Source: Dastarcus helophoroides (Eukaryota > Arthropoda > Insecta > Coleoptera > Bothrideridae). Taken from it: DNA of 64,000 nt. Under the pieces are notes generated by a model. The model searched no databases. It saw only the letters and a program-made list of their open reading frames with translations, and was not told the origin of the DNA. Shown here piece by piece: positions 46,967-58,774 of the stretch; the first letter of the stretch is position 1; the number at the start of each line of letters is the position of its first letter. The stretch is taken from assembly GCA_028583605.1 (NCBI GenBank), contig CM053337.1, forward strand, positions 25,840,162 to 25,904,161. Direction: 5' to 3'. A program made the position numbers and the translations under genes.

Positions 46967-48085
46967 CTCAAACAGCTTAACGCATTGCTTTAAGGGGTTC
47001 TTACATTTATTCTCAAGTGGATTTCATTACTCTTCCCGAATAATTTTTTAATTTTTGTCATAGTTGTTTTGTCCTATTTTTGATAAATATTAAATTGCAA
47101 ATTATTATAATTTTTTTTGGGAAGCTGGCTTGTCGCCAATAATGCATTAGTATTGCAGATCTTGAAGCTATATTATTCATTATTTATTTTGTATTCGTGC
47201 AGTTAATGTATACGATGTAAATTTCAATTGTACAAAATGAAATAATTATGTTGGATGGACTCTATATTGAAAACATAAAACTTAGTGTGATGTGTACAAT
47301 TTATGTCTTTTAGAATAGTGGAAACTAAAGTGAGTTTTTCATGTATACAAACAACGTAAACAGTATACGTTATAACATGTACGATACGTTATGTTGATTA
47401 TATTCAAATATGATTTCGAGTATTTTTTTGAATTAGTATTAGCAGATTAAATCCTTGAAAGATGACTTTTGACTAACCATTTAATAAGTGTACGGAGTGT
47501 TCTGAAATTACCCTGGGAATGTGCTCCCTATCACACTTTGAGAAAATTTATGTCGCTGTCCCTGTATTAGAATATACACTGTGAGCAAAACTACGGAATT
47601 ATTCAGATAAAATGAAAATAACTGAATTTGTAAAAAAACCTTCGAACAGATGGATTTTGAGTTTTAAAACGCCTTTTTATTGATAAATGTCGTCAGTAGA
47701 TAGTCTTTTGTTTTCGAATTTTGACGCCAAGGGTACACCATAATTTTTTCATCGAAATTAGATTACGTGTGCTATTGTGATTTCAATTTTATATAACTTG
47801 GCATTATGATCGATATTTTTCGAGATATTTGTATAAACAAAAATTTAAATTTATGTTAATTACGATTAATCGATCGATAAATTTTAAAAAATTGTTCTAC
47901 TGGTCAGTTCATACAGATTTTAAAATTGCCCTTCAGATGCTCTTTGACAAGGTCATAACCGAAATAAAAAATCTTGAAGAATATTATGCATCGTGTATGC
48001 TGTTCTTATGACTCTAATTTCCAATTATATGATAATTGGACCACAAAAAACAGAATGACAAAGAACCAGAAGATCCGGTTGCTAA
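46967..48085. other. Intergenic, nothing firmly recognised
   Basis: Ordinary AT-rich sequence. A phrase near 47576, ACACTGTGAGCAAAACTACG, resembles a Tc1/mariner-type end, but no partner or TA-flanked element was found. Confidence 0.35.
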
Positions 48086-48089
48086 ATAT

Positions 48090-48451
48090 TGTAGCGGGTT
48101 ATCGGTTCGAAAATTAAGACTTCGTATATTGTAACACTTTAGTTTCAAACTTATTTTGGAACACTACAATTATAATTTACTTAACTATTAAACTATCTGA
48201 CTAATGGACTAACCAACTAATTAACTAATTAACTGACTGACTGACTGACTAAGGAAAAGATGACCGCGTATATATAGGTACCGTTCCGGTTTCTAGAACG
48301 GTCGTACAGATAAGACTTATCGCTTGCGGAAATGTCTCGAGCGCTTATCTGCCGTATAATTCATTTTCGGGGCCGCTTCCCATTATCAAATGTTTCTAGA
48401 GAATTCCTTACACAAACACTAGTACAAATTTGATAACTACATTTTGTTACA
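48090..48451 (-). mobile_element. Solo LTR, family copy 3, with 4-bp target duplication
   Basis: Read on + it starts TGTAGCGGGTTATCGG and ends CATTTTGTTACA; on the minus strand that is TGTAACAAAATG...ACCCGCTACA. The flanks are identical ATAT (48086-48089 and 48452-48455). The TATA region (complement of CCGCGTATATATAGG) and the AGATAAG...CTTATC core match copies 1 and 2. Longest of the three at 362 bp. A (CTGA)n-like run lies at 48233-48257. Confidence 0.85.
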
Positions 48452-48537
48452 ATATCTTTGATACTACTGATCCATCAGGATTGACAAGTGCATCATCGTC
48501 TTAGAATTATCGCTGTAATATATTGTTGTGTGAAAGA

Positions 48538-48566
48538 AACACACAACACACACACAACACACAGTC
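48538..48566. repeat. Short (AC)n-rich run
   Basis: ACAC/AACAC repetition beside the start of the next LINE fragment. Confidence 0.8.
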
Positions 48567-48567
48567 A

Positions 48568-49990
48568 AAAAGATTCTCCACGAGCTCGACACCTCGAAAG
48601 CTTCTGGCTTTGATGGTGTCCCTGCTATTGTTCTTAAGAAGTGCGCTCCAGAGTTGACTCCTGTCCTAAGCAAATTGTTTACTCTTCCTTACAACAAAGG
48701 AGTATTCCCTAACATCTACGAATCTGCTAGGGTGTAGCCTGATCCTAGAAAAAAAAAGAAATCTGGCTAAACAAATATTACCCTGTATCTTTGCTGCCCG
48801 TTATATCTAAAGCGATGGAAAAGGTTATCAATATCTAGATTCTCAAATACCTGCAGGAAAATAGAATCGTCTCCGACAGGCAATACGGTTTTAGACAACA
48901 ATGTTCCACTGGTGATCTACTGACATATGTTACTCATATCTGTGACTCAGCTGTGGAAAAACATGGTGAGGCTAGGATCGTGGCATTGGATATCTCAAAG
49001 GTTTTTGACAAAGTCTGGCACCGATTTTTTTTCGCCAAATTTACATCTTATGGTCTTCCTCCTGAACTCTGTCATTTGATATTTAATTTTCTCGCTGGCG
49101 CATCTCTTCAAGTCGTCGTCGATGGAATCTCATCCGAGACATTTGTAATTAACGCAGGGGTACCTCCGGGGTCTGTTCTGTCTCCTATTCTATTTCTGTT
49201 ACACATAAACGATCTCTAAGCTTCAACTTCCAATCCTATATACAGCTAAGCAGAATATAGTAACCTGGTGTTATCTTTTTTCTTCGACAAACCATTATCT
49301 ATCGCTGCTTCAGATCGAGTAAGGAAACAGCAAATACGGGCAAATTAATCGGGATCTCAAGATTATTCTCGAATGGGGTAAGAACAATTTGGTCGACTTC
49401 AACGCTTCAAAAACTCAGGCTGCGGTTTCCTCTAAGAAAACATCAATGGATAATGCAACAAATATACTAATGGACGGTAAAATCCTTCCGATGGGATCTA
49501 ATCTATCTATCCTAGAACTGAATGCGAGCATTAACTTCTCTTGGGACGATCATGTGCGCGCCATTGCCAAATCCGCCTCTCAGAAGCTAGGTTTACTTTT
49601 TAGAGCTAAAAAGTACTTTTATATCTCGTCATCTAGTAACACTATACAAGGCTCAAGCTAGGCCAACACTGGAATACTGTTCTCATGTTTGGAGTTCAGC
49701 CCCAAAACACACTGTAGCTCTCTTGGATTTAATTCAAAGAGGAGCGATTCGCCTAATTGATGACGAGAGTCTGACCGATTTTCTCGAAGCACAGGCGTAT
49801 GGTTGGTGACTTTTCTCTTTCCTACAAGTACTCTCATGGAAGGTGCTCGCAGGAGCATAGAATTGATTCTCTTAAGGACCAGATTCTTGAGGCATACTAG
49901 ACAGTCGGAGACAGGAAATTTCCGTGCGGTCCAGCTTGATACAGTGAAGACTTCTGTCTACGGAGACTCGTTTTTCTATAGAACTTTCAA
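48568..49990 (+). pseudogene. Decayed LINE, CR1/Jockey-group type
   Basis: ORF2 remnant in several frames: KKILHELDTSKASGFDGVPA and IVLKKCAPELTPVL (48568-48680); a frame-shifted finger region; motif A ARIVALDISKVFDKVWHR (about 48963-49025); GLPPELCHLIFNFLAGAS; motif B INAGVPPGSVLSPILFLLHI with Gln changed to Pro; a degraded motif C region near 49230-49320 where no FADD/YADD can be read; then WGKNNLVDFNASKTQAAVS (49374-49430), WDDHVRAIAKSASQKLGLLF and a C-terminal RPTLEYCSHVWSSAPKHT-like stretch (49659-49715). It lies just downstream of the solo LTR. Ends are not defined. Confidence 0.85.
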
Positions 49991-50189
49991 ATTATGAAAT
50001 TTGTTAGTCAAAGGAATTTTTACCAAAAAATAAAACCTATCCTTGTTTAAGAGGGTGGTTCATCGCCATCTATACTTATTTCAGTATCCTACTCGCAGTT
50101 CTTTGAAAGCATAATGGGGTGGATAAAACTTAAAAAAAATTGTTTGTTAAATCTGCATCTTAGAGATTTAAATATAGAAAGCAAGGTTG

Positions 50190-51490
50190 TTACGGATATG
50201 TTTTTTCGGATCTGGATACGGTTACGGATATACTGCGAGTTTTATATCAGGTTACGGACATGGATGTGAAATTATTTCGGATATCCGATAGTTTCGGATA
50301 TTATTTCGTTTATAGATAGCTTTAAATTATTTGTATCAATCAAAAAGATATTTTTGAAATGAATTATATAATATTCAAAAATACGCCAAAGTTTTCAAAA
50401 ATTTCAAATTTTCAAAACAAAAGGAAATTTTGAAAAATAGACTAAATTTTGGGGTCGATATTTTCAAAAACATTAGAAATTTGAAAAAGTCGTACATTTT
50501 GAAAGAGACTCCAAATTATTAAAAAGCATTAAACTATTGATCAAAGCTAAATTTTTAAGTTATGCTTAAAAAAAGGCGAAATTTTGAAAAATGTCGCAAT
50601 TTTCATGAAAAGGTCGAAAAATTCAAGAAAAGCCAAAATTATCAGAAAATTAGAAGTTTAAAAGAAAATCGAAATTTTGAAAGGTCAAAGTTTTAGATAA
50701 TTAAAATTCTTTAATCGCCAATTTTCAGAAATTAAAATTTTGATAAAATTTCGAATTTTAAAAAGATTTCTAAAAAAAGGCGAAATTTTTATTGGAAAAT
50801 AATGAAAGCATTACGAAAATGTAGCAAATTTTTTTTAAAAAAGTCCCAATAAAAAAATAAAAATGAAAAAAAAATCGATATTTTAAAATAGTTGGAATTA
50901 AAAAAGTGGTCGAAATATTCACTTTTTGAAAAAAAATATATAATTTTTAGAAAACTTTAAGTTTTGCGGAAAAGGTAAAATTTTGAAAGAGTCGAAAATA
51001 TTAAAGAAAGTCCAGCTTCCAAAATCTATATTTTTAAAAGAATAAGGATTCAAAGTAGAAATTTTGCAAAAAATTCGATTTTTTTAACAAAAATTGCCAA
51101 ATTTTTCGTAAACATTTAAAAGTCGAAATTTTCAAAAAGTAGACATTTTTGAAAACAATTTAAGCATAAAAATGACGAAATATTCAAAAACATTACAAAT
51201 TTTAAAAAAGTCAAATTTTGAAAAAAACTTTGAAATTTTTAAAAAGAGCATAATTTTGAAAAGAAATCGAATTTTTGCAAAAAGTAGATTTTTTAATAAA
51301 ATCGCAATTTCGGAAAAACTTAATCATTCAAAAACCTCGATCTTATTAAACAGTTTTAGTGTCAAGTTTTCGACGAAATTTAGAATTATCGAAAAATAAA
51401 AGTTTTGAAAAATGTCGAAGTTTTTAAAAAGACAAAATCCTAGAAAGTCAAGTATTTGAAAGTCAAACATTTAAAAAAAAAACAAAATTT
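50190..51490. mobile_element. Terminus-like GGATATCCG cluster plus A-oriented quasi-repeat
   Basis: 50197-50310 is packed with GGATATCCG/ACGGATA words (GTTACGGATATG, GGTTACGGATATACTGC, TTCGGATATCCGATAG), like the subterminal clusters of the hAT elements here. A-oriented quasi-repeat follows to about 51490. No opposite end was recognised, so it may be a truncated element or chance adjacency. Confidence 0.35.
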
Positions 51491-51508
51491 TGAACTATGA
51501 ACTTCTGG

Positions 51509-51650
51509 GAATTTCTTCCTAGCGAGCAACCGCTTCGCTAGGTGGCAGTGTTTCAACTGTTGGTTGTTCAGCTACCTATGATTTACTATACATGCCTGGC
51601 ATGAATTTGTAGTCTAGGTTGTATTCTACTTGCATACCACATTGTTGGCG
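51509..51650. repeat. Dispersed repeat R, copy 1
   Basis: Core words: CAACCGCTTCGCTAGGTGGC, TTTCAACTGTTGGTTGTTCA and TGAATTTGTAGTCTAGGTTG. Further copies are at 51872-52012 and 52978-53112. The CTAGCGAGCAACCGCTTCGCTAG part forms a hairpin. Confidence 0.7.
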
Positions 51651-51764
51651 ATGGTCATAGTTTCGCTCTGAACCAATAGGTGGTAGTATTAAGAAGTCAC
51701 ACGCTTGACGTCCGTGAATTCTTTAGTACTTACTTGTTGGAACATTTGTTAGCATTCGAGTTGG

Positions 51765-51860
51765 ATATATCAAACTGCCGAGATCTAACAAGATCGAAAC
51801 AGGTATTTGGTTTCCAAACGTCGAATCTAATAAATGTCCAAACCTATTGGTCTATGCATT
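51765..51860. repeat. Side unit of repeat R with CGAATCTAATAAAT core
   Basis: CCAAACGTCGAATCTAATAA, then ATGTCCAAACCTATTGGTCT. It recurs at 52887-52972, where it appears as an inverted pair around AAACCAAATGCCGC. Confidence 0.6.
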
Positions 51861-51871
51861 AGAATCCTTGT

Positions 51872-52012
51872 CTTCTGGGAACTTTTTCTAGAAAGCAACC
51901 GCTTCGCTAGGTGACAGTGTCTCAACTGTTGGTAGTTTAGCTACGTATGATTCACTATACACGCCTGTGGAGGGCTGCATGAATTTGTAGTCTAGGTCAT
52001 ACTTGCATATGG
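51872..52012. repeat. Dispersed repeat R, copy 2
   Basis: Same word order as copy 1: GCAACCGCTTCGCTAGGTGA, CTCAACTGTTGGTAGTTTAG, GATTCACTATACACGCCTG, GAATTTGTAGTCTAGGTC. Confidence 0.7.
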
Positions 52013-52037
52013 TTTACACTCGATATATTATAATGTC

Positions 52038-52083
52038 AGAGAAAAATATACGGAATAAAGGGTCTAATCTAAACGTATCCTAA
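52038..52083. mobile_element. Fragment of Harbinger-type MITE right end
   Basis: AGAGAAAAATATACGGAATA and GTCTAATCTAAACGTATCCT, then AAG, matching the right end of 15078-15603. The left end is missing. Confidence 0.65.
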
Positions 52084-52886
52084 GGATTTATGTGCTGTTA
52101 ATGAAGAATAATACCGACATTTGATAACCTACATTCTCAGTTCAAATCTTTGTGTTCTTGTTTCTTTTAAATATCGTATTACTTTTCACACTAATTTTAT
52201 CAAAAATTACCTAGAACATTACCTAAAAAACAAACTAAAATACACGAAACAACCCCAACGTTTAACTGTAATAATTTAGCATGAAAATTCGGTTGTTTGC
52301 ATTTCGAAGAACACACGGCTAACAGGATTAATGTTCATACCTTTCACTTTAAACTCGATTATCTCAAAGAATATCTATGTCAAGGTCCAAAGGTGACAAT
52401 TATTTCAACCAACTTTCAACAACAACGGAAAAAGTACTAGGTTCCATTTAAAATAATTGACCAAACGAAAGGCTACTGATTGACGACAATTGTCAAGAAA
52501 GATACCTTTTTAAAAATCAGGATCAATGTGTCAGAGAATTTTTCACAAATTCAGCTTTTTTCAATTTATCTGCACAATTTGTATTCTGGCTGCCTAAAGG
52601 TATAGCGGAAATACGTACAAAATGACATATGGTTTTGTTTTTGGGAAATAATTGCTTTATTGGTAATTTATAACATGTCATAATATACACCAATCATCTT
52701 TAGTTCTTTACTTATTGAAGCTAATAAACATTTATGGGATAAAACTAACAGAAAAAAATATATTCTTAGTTTAACTGGGAGATCTACCAAAATCCATTTT
52801 GCCTGAATGCTATGGACAAAATGTCATACTAGGCATGGATAAAATGACACCCGTAAAAATATTTAATTATTAACAAAGTTCTAATG
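52084..52886. other. Intergenic sequence, partly repeat
   Basis: Unassigned. The phrase GGAAATACGTACAAAATGAC at about 52610 returns inverted near 55580-55605 (GTCATTTTGTTCGTATTTCC), so part may belong to a larger element interrupted by later insertions. Confidence 0.35.
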
Positions 52887-53112
52887 CACATACCAATAGG
52901 TTTGAACATTTATTAGATTCGAAGTTTAAAACCAAATGCCGCTTCCAAACTTCGAATCTAATAAATTATGCATTACATTCCTTGTCTTCTGGGAAGTTTT
53001 CTTAGCAACCGCTTTGCACTGTTTCAACAGTTGGTAGTGCAGCTACCTACGATTCACTGTACACGCCTGGAGGGCTGGATAAATTTGTAGTCTAGGTTGC
53101 ATTCTACTTGAA
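52887..53112. repeat. Hairpin side unit plus repeat R, copy 3
   Basis: Inverted pair 52887-52925 / 52945-52972 around AATCTAATAAAT, followed by the third R copy with CAACAGTTGGTAGTGCAGCT, GATTCACTGTACACGCCTGG and AATTTGTAGTCTAGGTTGCA. Confidence 0.65.
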
Positions 53113-53589
53113 TTAACAAAGTTCACAAATAGAGAAAGGCTTGGACCTTCTCGGAATATCGTCGCAAGAAGCGCGAGCCCAATGCAAACAATTTATGCGA
53201 TCACTCTTTTCCAGACTTGTATTTTGAAAGATCATTGCAATATATCATAAACAGTACTCATCATCATCTTGGAACATTGCCTTTTTCACTGTCGTCTCCA
53301 AATATGTTTGAAGTGAAGTTTCGTCTTCTCTTTAATGGGGCGTGTTTATTTGATTTAATTTTCGTCATATTAGTGGTAGAAGATAAAAGCAAAGAGATCT
53401 GCTGAGTCTTTAATTTACTGTCCACTAATAAGAAGTCCCTTTGGAACTGGAGAAATCCCTTCAATGGTGATAATCAGAGTACCTATAGAAGACGATGGAT
53501 ATTCCTTATTAGCAGCATATGAATGATCTTAATTTAAAAGAGAAGTTGAAGCTAATTCCTGATAAGTATTTGCTGCTGGAAGCTGAGAT
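53113..53589. other. Intergenic, nothing recognised
   Basis: More complex than average. Frames of about 62-66 codons on both strands at 53217-53464 have no domain. Confidence 0.3.
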
Positions 53590-55490
53590 GACATATCTGC
53601 TTATTATTTTAGAAGAATGATTTTGCACTCGTCTGCTATAAACATGTATAACGAGGTCATGGAATGCATCGGAGAGGCAGCAATGGACGCTATAGGCGAA
53701 GTATCTGAAGTTGCATGGAAATAGAACATCAAATGATATAATATAATGATGGAAATAGCAGGGAAGTGATAAAAGGTGGTAATAAGCCAAAAACGAATGG
53801 TGGACAAATAAATGCATTTAGTTAGAGTAGAACATGCGGAAGCAGATCGAGTAAAGCATGGAAAGTCTTAAAGTCGTTGAGAACTAGCAGTAGAAAACTC
53901 CAAAAGATATAAAATTTTTAACACAGTGAAAGGATTACCACCATAGCTTGCTCACGAAAGATCGTGATGAATTTTTACGGACAGCTGACGGTGACATGAG
54001 TTCCCCAAACTTTTCTTTATTAGAACTTGACGAGATTTCTCAGGAAGAAATCAGGGAAGTTATTAAAACGATAAAAAATTGCAGGGCAACCGGACCAAAA
54101 GGACTGCCAATAGAATTAGTGAAACATGAAACAGAGTTACTCTTTCAACTCTTCGCCTATATTTTCAATTGCTTCCTCACGGGACAGGAACTTTCTCCAG
54201 AACGGTCAGTAGCGTACCTTTACGTGACAACAAGGTGACAAGAAGGTCTGCTCTAACTACAGGGGTATCAGTGTAATCAATTCTATATTAAAAGTCTATG
54301 GCAAATTTATCAGTAATAGAATTGAAGAACAAATAGAAAATATAGAAGAGCAGAACTCCTCCAAATTTCGTCCTCAAACAATTACTGGAAAAAAGAACAG
54401 CCAGAAATAATCCAACGCATTTAGTATTTGTGGACCTTTAAAAAGCATGCGACAGCGTTCCATTAAATAAACTTTGGCCCACCATGGAAGAAAACGGAGT
54501 GAGTGATATATATTCGAGCGATTAAGACTCTGTACAAAAACATGACTAGCCGTATAAAGATATGCCAGTCTCTCCGATGAATTTCGCATAACAAAAGGCT
54601 TACGTCAGGGTTCTACCATAGTCCCTACCTTATTCAAAATTGACCTAGTGTCCGTTTTAGAGATATGGAGACGCAAGTGCTACAATATGGGCAATCCTGT
54701 AGACAATGATAGGCTGTTTACGCTCCATTATACAGATGACCAAGTGGTGATCGCTAAAGATAAGATGACCTAGGATACATGGTTAGAAAGCTACAGAAAA
54801 AATATCAAATATGGGGTCGGTCTGACAATCAATATAGAAAAAACCGAGTATATAGTTGTCGGTGGGAATGTTACTGATTTACTTCTGGAGCATGGAAGAA
54901 TGAAGAGTGTAGACTCTTACAATTATCTAGAATTTACCTTCGACAAGAAGAGCACTAGTGAAACGGAGATTAAAAAAGAATTAGCCCAAGGTAAACAAAC
55001 AACCAAATAGCTTCACTTGGTCCTCCGAAACAAAGGTATAAGAAAGGAAACCACAATAAGAATCTTTAAAACCTCGTAGAAAGAGTAATATATGAGGCAG
55101 AAGTCTGGGAAACATCCGAACAGATAAGACAAAAAAATAGACAATGGAAATGGATTTTTGGCGCCGAAGCTACGGACAAACCCTACTTGACCATGTCACC
55201 AATGAGGAAATTAGAGAACGAACAGGCATAGGTACATCACAATTAGACACTATAGATGCTAAAAGTTCAGATGGCATGGTCATGTACAAAGAATGGATGA
55301 AGGGCAATGGCCAAAGAGAATTTTGAAATAGACGCCGCCAGAACGGAGAAAAAGAAGAAGTCCTAGAAGCACATGGAGGGACGGCATAACATCTCCTATG
55401 AGAGACAGAAACCTCTAGGTGATTAACTGGCAGAATAGGCAGATATGGAAACTGGGATACGAGGAACGACTGTAACAGTTGTACCAATTA
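53590..55490 (+). pseudogene. Decayed LINE of FADDQ type, second copy
   Basis: Related to the LINE at 29.6 kb. In order: a degraded linker with AKNEWWTNKC (about 53782-53812); LDEISQEEIREVIKTIKNCR and GPKGLPIELVKHETEL (to 54238); NYRGISVINSILKVYGKFIS (about 54258-54315); FRPQTITGKK; a shifted motif A stretch KKACDSVPLNKLWPTMEENG (about 54438-54500); TKGLRQGSTIVPTLFKIDL (motif B); LHYTDDQVVIAKDK (motif C, YTDD with both Asp kept); YNYLEFTFDKKS; and C-terminal RWHGHVQRMDEGQWPKRILK with STWRDGI (about 55270-55390) ending near 55470. Many stops and shifts; no endonuclease. Confidence 0.85.
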
Positions 55491-56144
55491 GCATAATATA
55501 TAACATATAATATATATTTCGCACGCCCTATGTATTCTGGCATATCAGATTTGACCAAATTTGAATTATGTTGTCTATGTCATTTTGTTCGTATTTCCCC
55601 TACTCAGATTACAAAAATGTGTTAGTTATATTGCTTATAGGTCAGAGCAATACCATATAAAGTATTAAGCAAATAACTGCTATTGTGCACAATTTATTTC
55701 ATGCAGTTTATGAAGATTATCTCATACACACATTCTAAAAACTTAAAGCAACGGACTTTTTAACGTTTGTTCCTATGTTTTGAAGAACTGCATCCTTATG
55801 AAAAATATTGCATCCATAATAAAAAAATGCTGAAGCTTCAAGATTCTAATTTCAAAATTTTTTGGTAAGCATCTTTATCAGCTACGGTTATTCCGCAACA
55901 AATAACATTAGGAAACATTTGCCAAATTTTTGTGGTGGGTTTACCGACTCTGGAAAATTTTTTGAGCCAGCTTATTTAATCATCTTCGATTTGCTTTTTT
56001 TATAGGCACAGAGAGCTATGCCGATCTTTTGATGAGATATCTAGCAGCTTTGAATGAAAAAGGCTGCTTTTATCTTTGATCAATGATATCTTAGCAGCTA
56101 ATGACCTCACAGGGTAGATTGAAGGGCAGTTAAAAACTCTAATA
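55491..56144. other. Intergenic, partly repeat
   Basis: 55560-55610 is inverted relative to 52600-52630. The rest is unassigned AT-rich sequence. Confidence 0.35.
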
Positions 56145-56340
56145 GTGTTTCATGAATTTTTTGCTCTTGTCTTGCTTTTTCTTGTTCTTGTCTTGTTCTT
56201 GCTACAAGAACAAGACAAGACGTTTGTGAGCAAGAACAAAGCAAGACAAGAATTTTGTGAGCATGAAGAAGATAAGACAAGCAGTCCTCTTAGCAAGAAC
56301 AAGATTTCTTATCAAAAAATCAGCAAGGAGCAAGGTTTGT
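56145..56340. repeat. AAGACAAG-type repeat, copy 2
   Basis: CTTGTCTTG words to about 56200, then CAAGAACAAGACAAGACG in the opposite sense, forming a large imperfect hairpin (CTTGTTCTTG / CAAGAACAAG). Same family as 130-275. Confidence 0.65.
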
Positions 56341-56679
56341 TGTTTTTTTCAATATTTTCTTATAATAACCGATACTCAATAAAAAAATCTCTGACGGAAC
56401 TGTCTCTGGCCCACTGAAGTAAGTACGTAATATCCTGCACCATTTTTGATAATACTGAATACAAATTTTCGACCTTATAGCATCAGCCAAGAATATTCGT
56501 ATTCTCTTTCATCCTTCAGTTTTAAATTAACTTATTTCTAGTTAGATGTGGAAAAAGAAGCTTCGGGTTTTATCGTTCTACTTTGTTATTACAGTTTTTA
56601 CAGATGGTGTACTTCTTAAATTTACTGCAACACAGTCAATTCTAAACCTGTTTTGTTGATGATCATGCGCAAAACCAAC
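56341..56679. other. Spacer between two AAGACAAG repeats
   Basis: Contains TTTTTTTCAATATTTTCTTA, the complement of sequence near 110-125. Otherwise unassigned. Confidence 0.35.
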
Positions 56680-56830
56680 AAAAACAAGAAAAAGTAAGAC
56701 ACTTGCTACCAAGACAAGAATCAACTTAGCAAGAAATTGGGAAGACAAGAAGTAAAACAACTTCTTGTTTTGCTTAGGAAGACAAGACAAGAAGTTATCG
56801 AGTAAGACAAGAAATCTTGCTTTGTGCATC
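56680..56830. repeat. AAGACAAG-type repeat, copy 3
   Basis: CAAGACAAGAATC, GGGAAGACAAGAAGT and AGACAAGAAATCTTGCTTTG: repeated AAGACAAGAA words in one dominant orientation. Confidence 0.6.
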
Positions 56831-57104
56831 ACTAAACTCGAATAAAGCTCCTAGTGAGTACACTTTTCTGAAATAGTACCCCAAAGTCATTTTCGAAAGC
56901 ATCGTACCGTTCATTTCTCATTAAATGATTCTTTAACAAACATATTCTGTATCTCTGACATGTTAAATAGATCTATATAAAAAATCTTTGATTTTAATTC
57001 TTGAATACCTACAAATAAAGGTTTTATTTCATATTACTGCCTTTTTTCTTTCATTCTAAACTAATCCAGTTTTTGTTAGGTAGGTATAATCAATGACAAG
57101 AATT

Positions 57105-57124
57105 GAGAGAGAGAGAGAGAGAGA
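57105..57124. repeat. (GA)n microsatellite
   Basis: About ten GA units. Confidence 0.9.
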
Positions 57125-57125
57125 T

Positions 57126-58440
57126 ATTTCGAAAAATATTGATATTTCAAATAAAATCGAAATTTCCAAAGACGTATCTTGTAAAAGAAAATTGAAATAT
57201 TCAAATTATTTTGCTCAGGATATTACTTATTTTATTTAAATTTTAACATAATCGAAATTTACAAAAAAGCTTTTTCTCGAAATATTTTTAAAATATTATT
57301 GTCCGAACTACAACATTTTATTGAAATGTCGTTTCAGTTTTGAAAATAAAAATGAATTTTGAGAAAAAGCCAAAATTGGAAGAAGCCAGAAATTTTTAGA
57401 AAAAAAACCGCCGAATTTTGAAGTACATGTTGTTCCAAGAAAATGACAAATTTGGGGAACCAAGTGAAAATCCAGAAAGTCAAATTAAAAAAAAATCAGT
57501 AAAAACTGAACATTAAGGTAAGTGAATTTCGAGAAAATAATCAATTTTTTTAGATAATATCCGAACTTTTGTAGAAAAAACTTCAAATATGTTGGAAAAT
57601 CGCAGAAAGTCAAAATAGTTAAAAACCGAATTTTGCAAAAAACAGCCGCACTTTCCGGAGAAAGCAGAGTTTACAAAAATCGCAATTTGTCAAGAATAGT
57701 TTTTCTGAATTTTTACTTGTTATTTAAATGCCGAAATTAAATTTCGATAAGGAAATTCATTTTTTTTCCAAACGCTGAAATATTTTTCTCAACATTTTTT
57801 CTTTTTTATTAACATTTCGATCGAATTTTAAGAATATAAACGAATTTTAAGAAAGTAGGAGTTTCAGAGGAAAGGTAATTTCGAGGAAGAAGTCTGCAAT
57901 TCTAGAAACATAAAATATTGCGAGATAAAAGTCGAAATTCCAAAAATAAAGCGAATTTTGAAATATAAGTTGAAATTTATGGAAACTTTAACCCAAAAAA
58001 GTCAAAATATTCAGAAAAAAACTAATATTAAGAAAAACGGCAGAATTTTGAAAAAAGGCCAACTTTAAGAAAAATAGCGAAATCTGAAAAAAAAAACAGT
58101 AGGAAATAAAGGCAACATTTCGAATTTTTTTTGGAAAGGAAAATTTAAGGAAAAAAACTAGTTTTAAGAAATAAGGTGAAGATCTCGATAAAAAAAAAGA
58201 ATTTCAAACAAATAGTCGAAACTTCAAGAAATATTAATCATTGAATTTTGAGACAAAAGCGAAGATTTTGAGAGAAAAGCAAACTCTAAGAAACCAGTCA
58301 AAATTTTTGGAGAATTAGATCCTAGAAGATTGAAATTTTTAGAAAAATCCCAATGTTAGGAGAAATAAAGAAATTTGGAGAAGAGGCGAAATTCTGAAAA
58401 ATCGGTTTAAAATTTTAAGTGAAACTTCGAAATCTTCCAA
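57126..58440. repeat. AT-rich quasi-repeat block, A orientation
   Basis: Words such as AAAAAGTCAAAATATTC, GAATTTTGAGAAAAAG and CGAAATTTCAAGAAA throughout; no gene. Confidence 0.65.
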
Positions 58441-58774
58441 AGAATTCTTGATGGTGGACTTTTATTGACCGGAAGCATTATGTATGAGTAGTTGTTTCTT
58501 GTGGATCGGGCTTCAAATATTTAAATTTTTACCACAGTATATTGATGAAACGTCTATTCATCTCAACATTTTTTTACATTTTCTAAACTTTTTATTTCTA
58601 AGTATTTCTTCCTCATTTTTCCATTTCCATGGTATGCACTGCTGACGAGCTCAAATGAGAGCCAAACATCGATGTCCAGTGCTACAATCTTTTTATATTT
58701 TCATTATTTATCAAAAAAACCAAAATTTTTTTCATTTCTAGTTTTGGTTTTCTATTTTTCATTTTTTTCTATTC
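58441..58774. other. Small non-repetitive island
   Basis: Includes CCATGGTATGCACTGCTGAC and GAGAGCCAAACATCGATGTC. No exon signals. Confidence 0.3.

Noticed and set aside
47570..47620. ACACTGTGAGCAAAACTACG as a Tc1/mariner terminus
   Set aside because: No opposite inverted repeat and no transposase remnant nearby.
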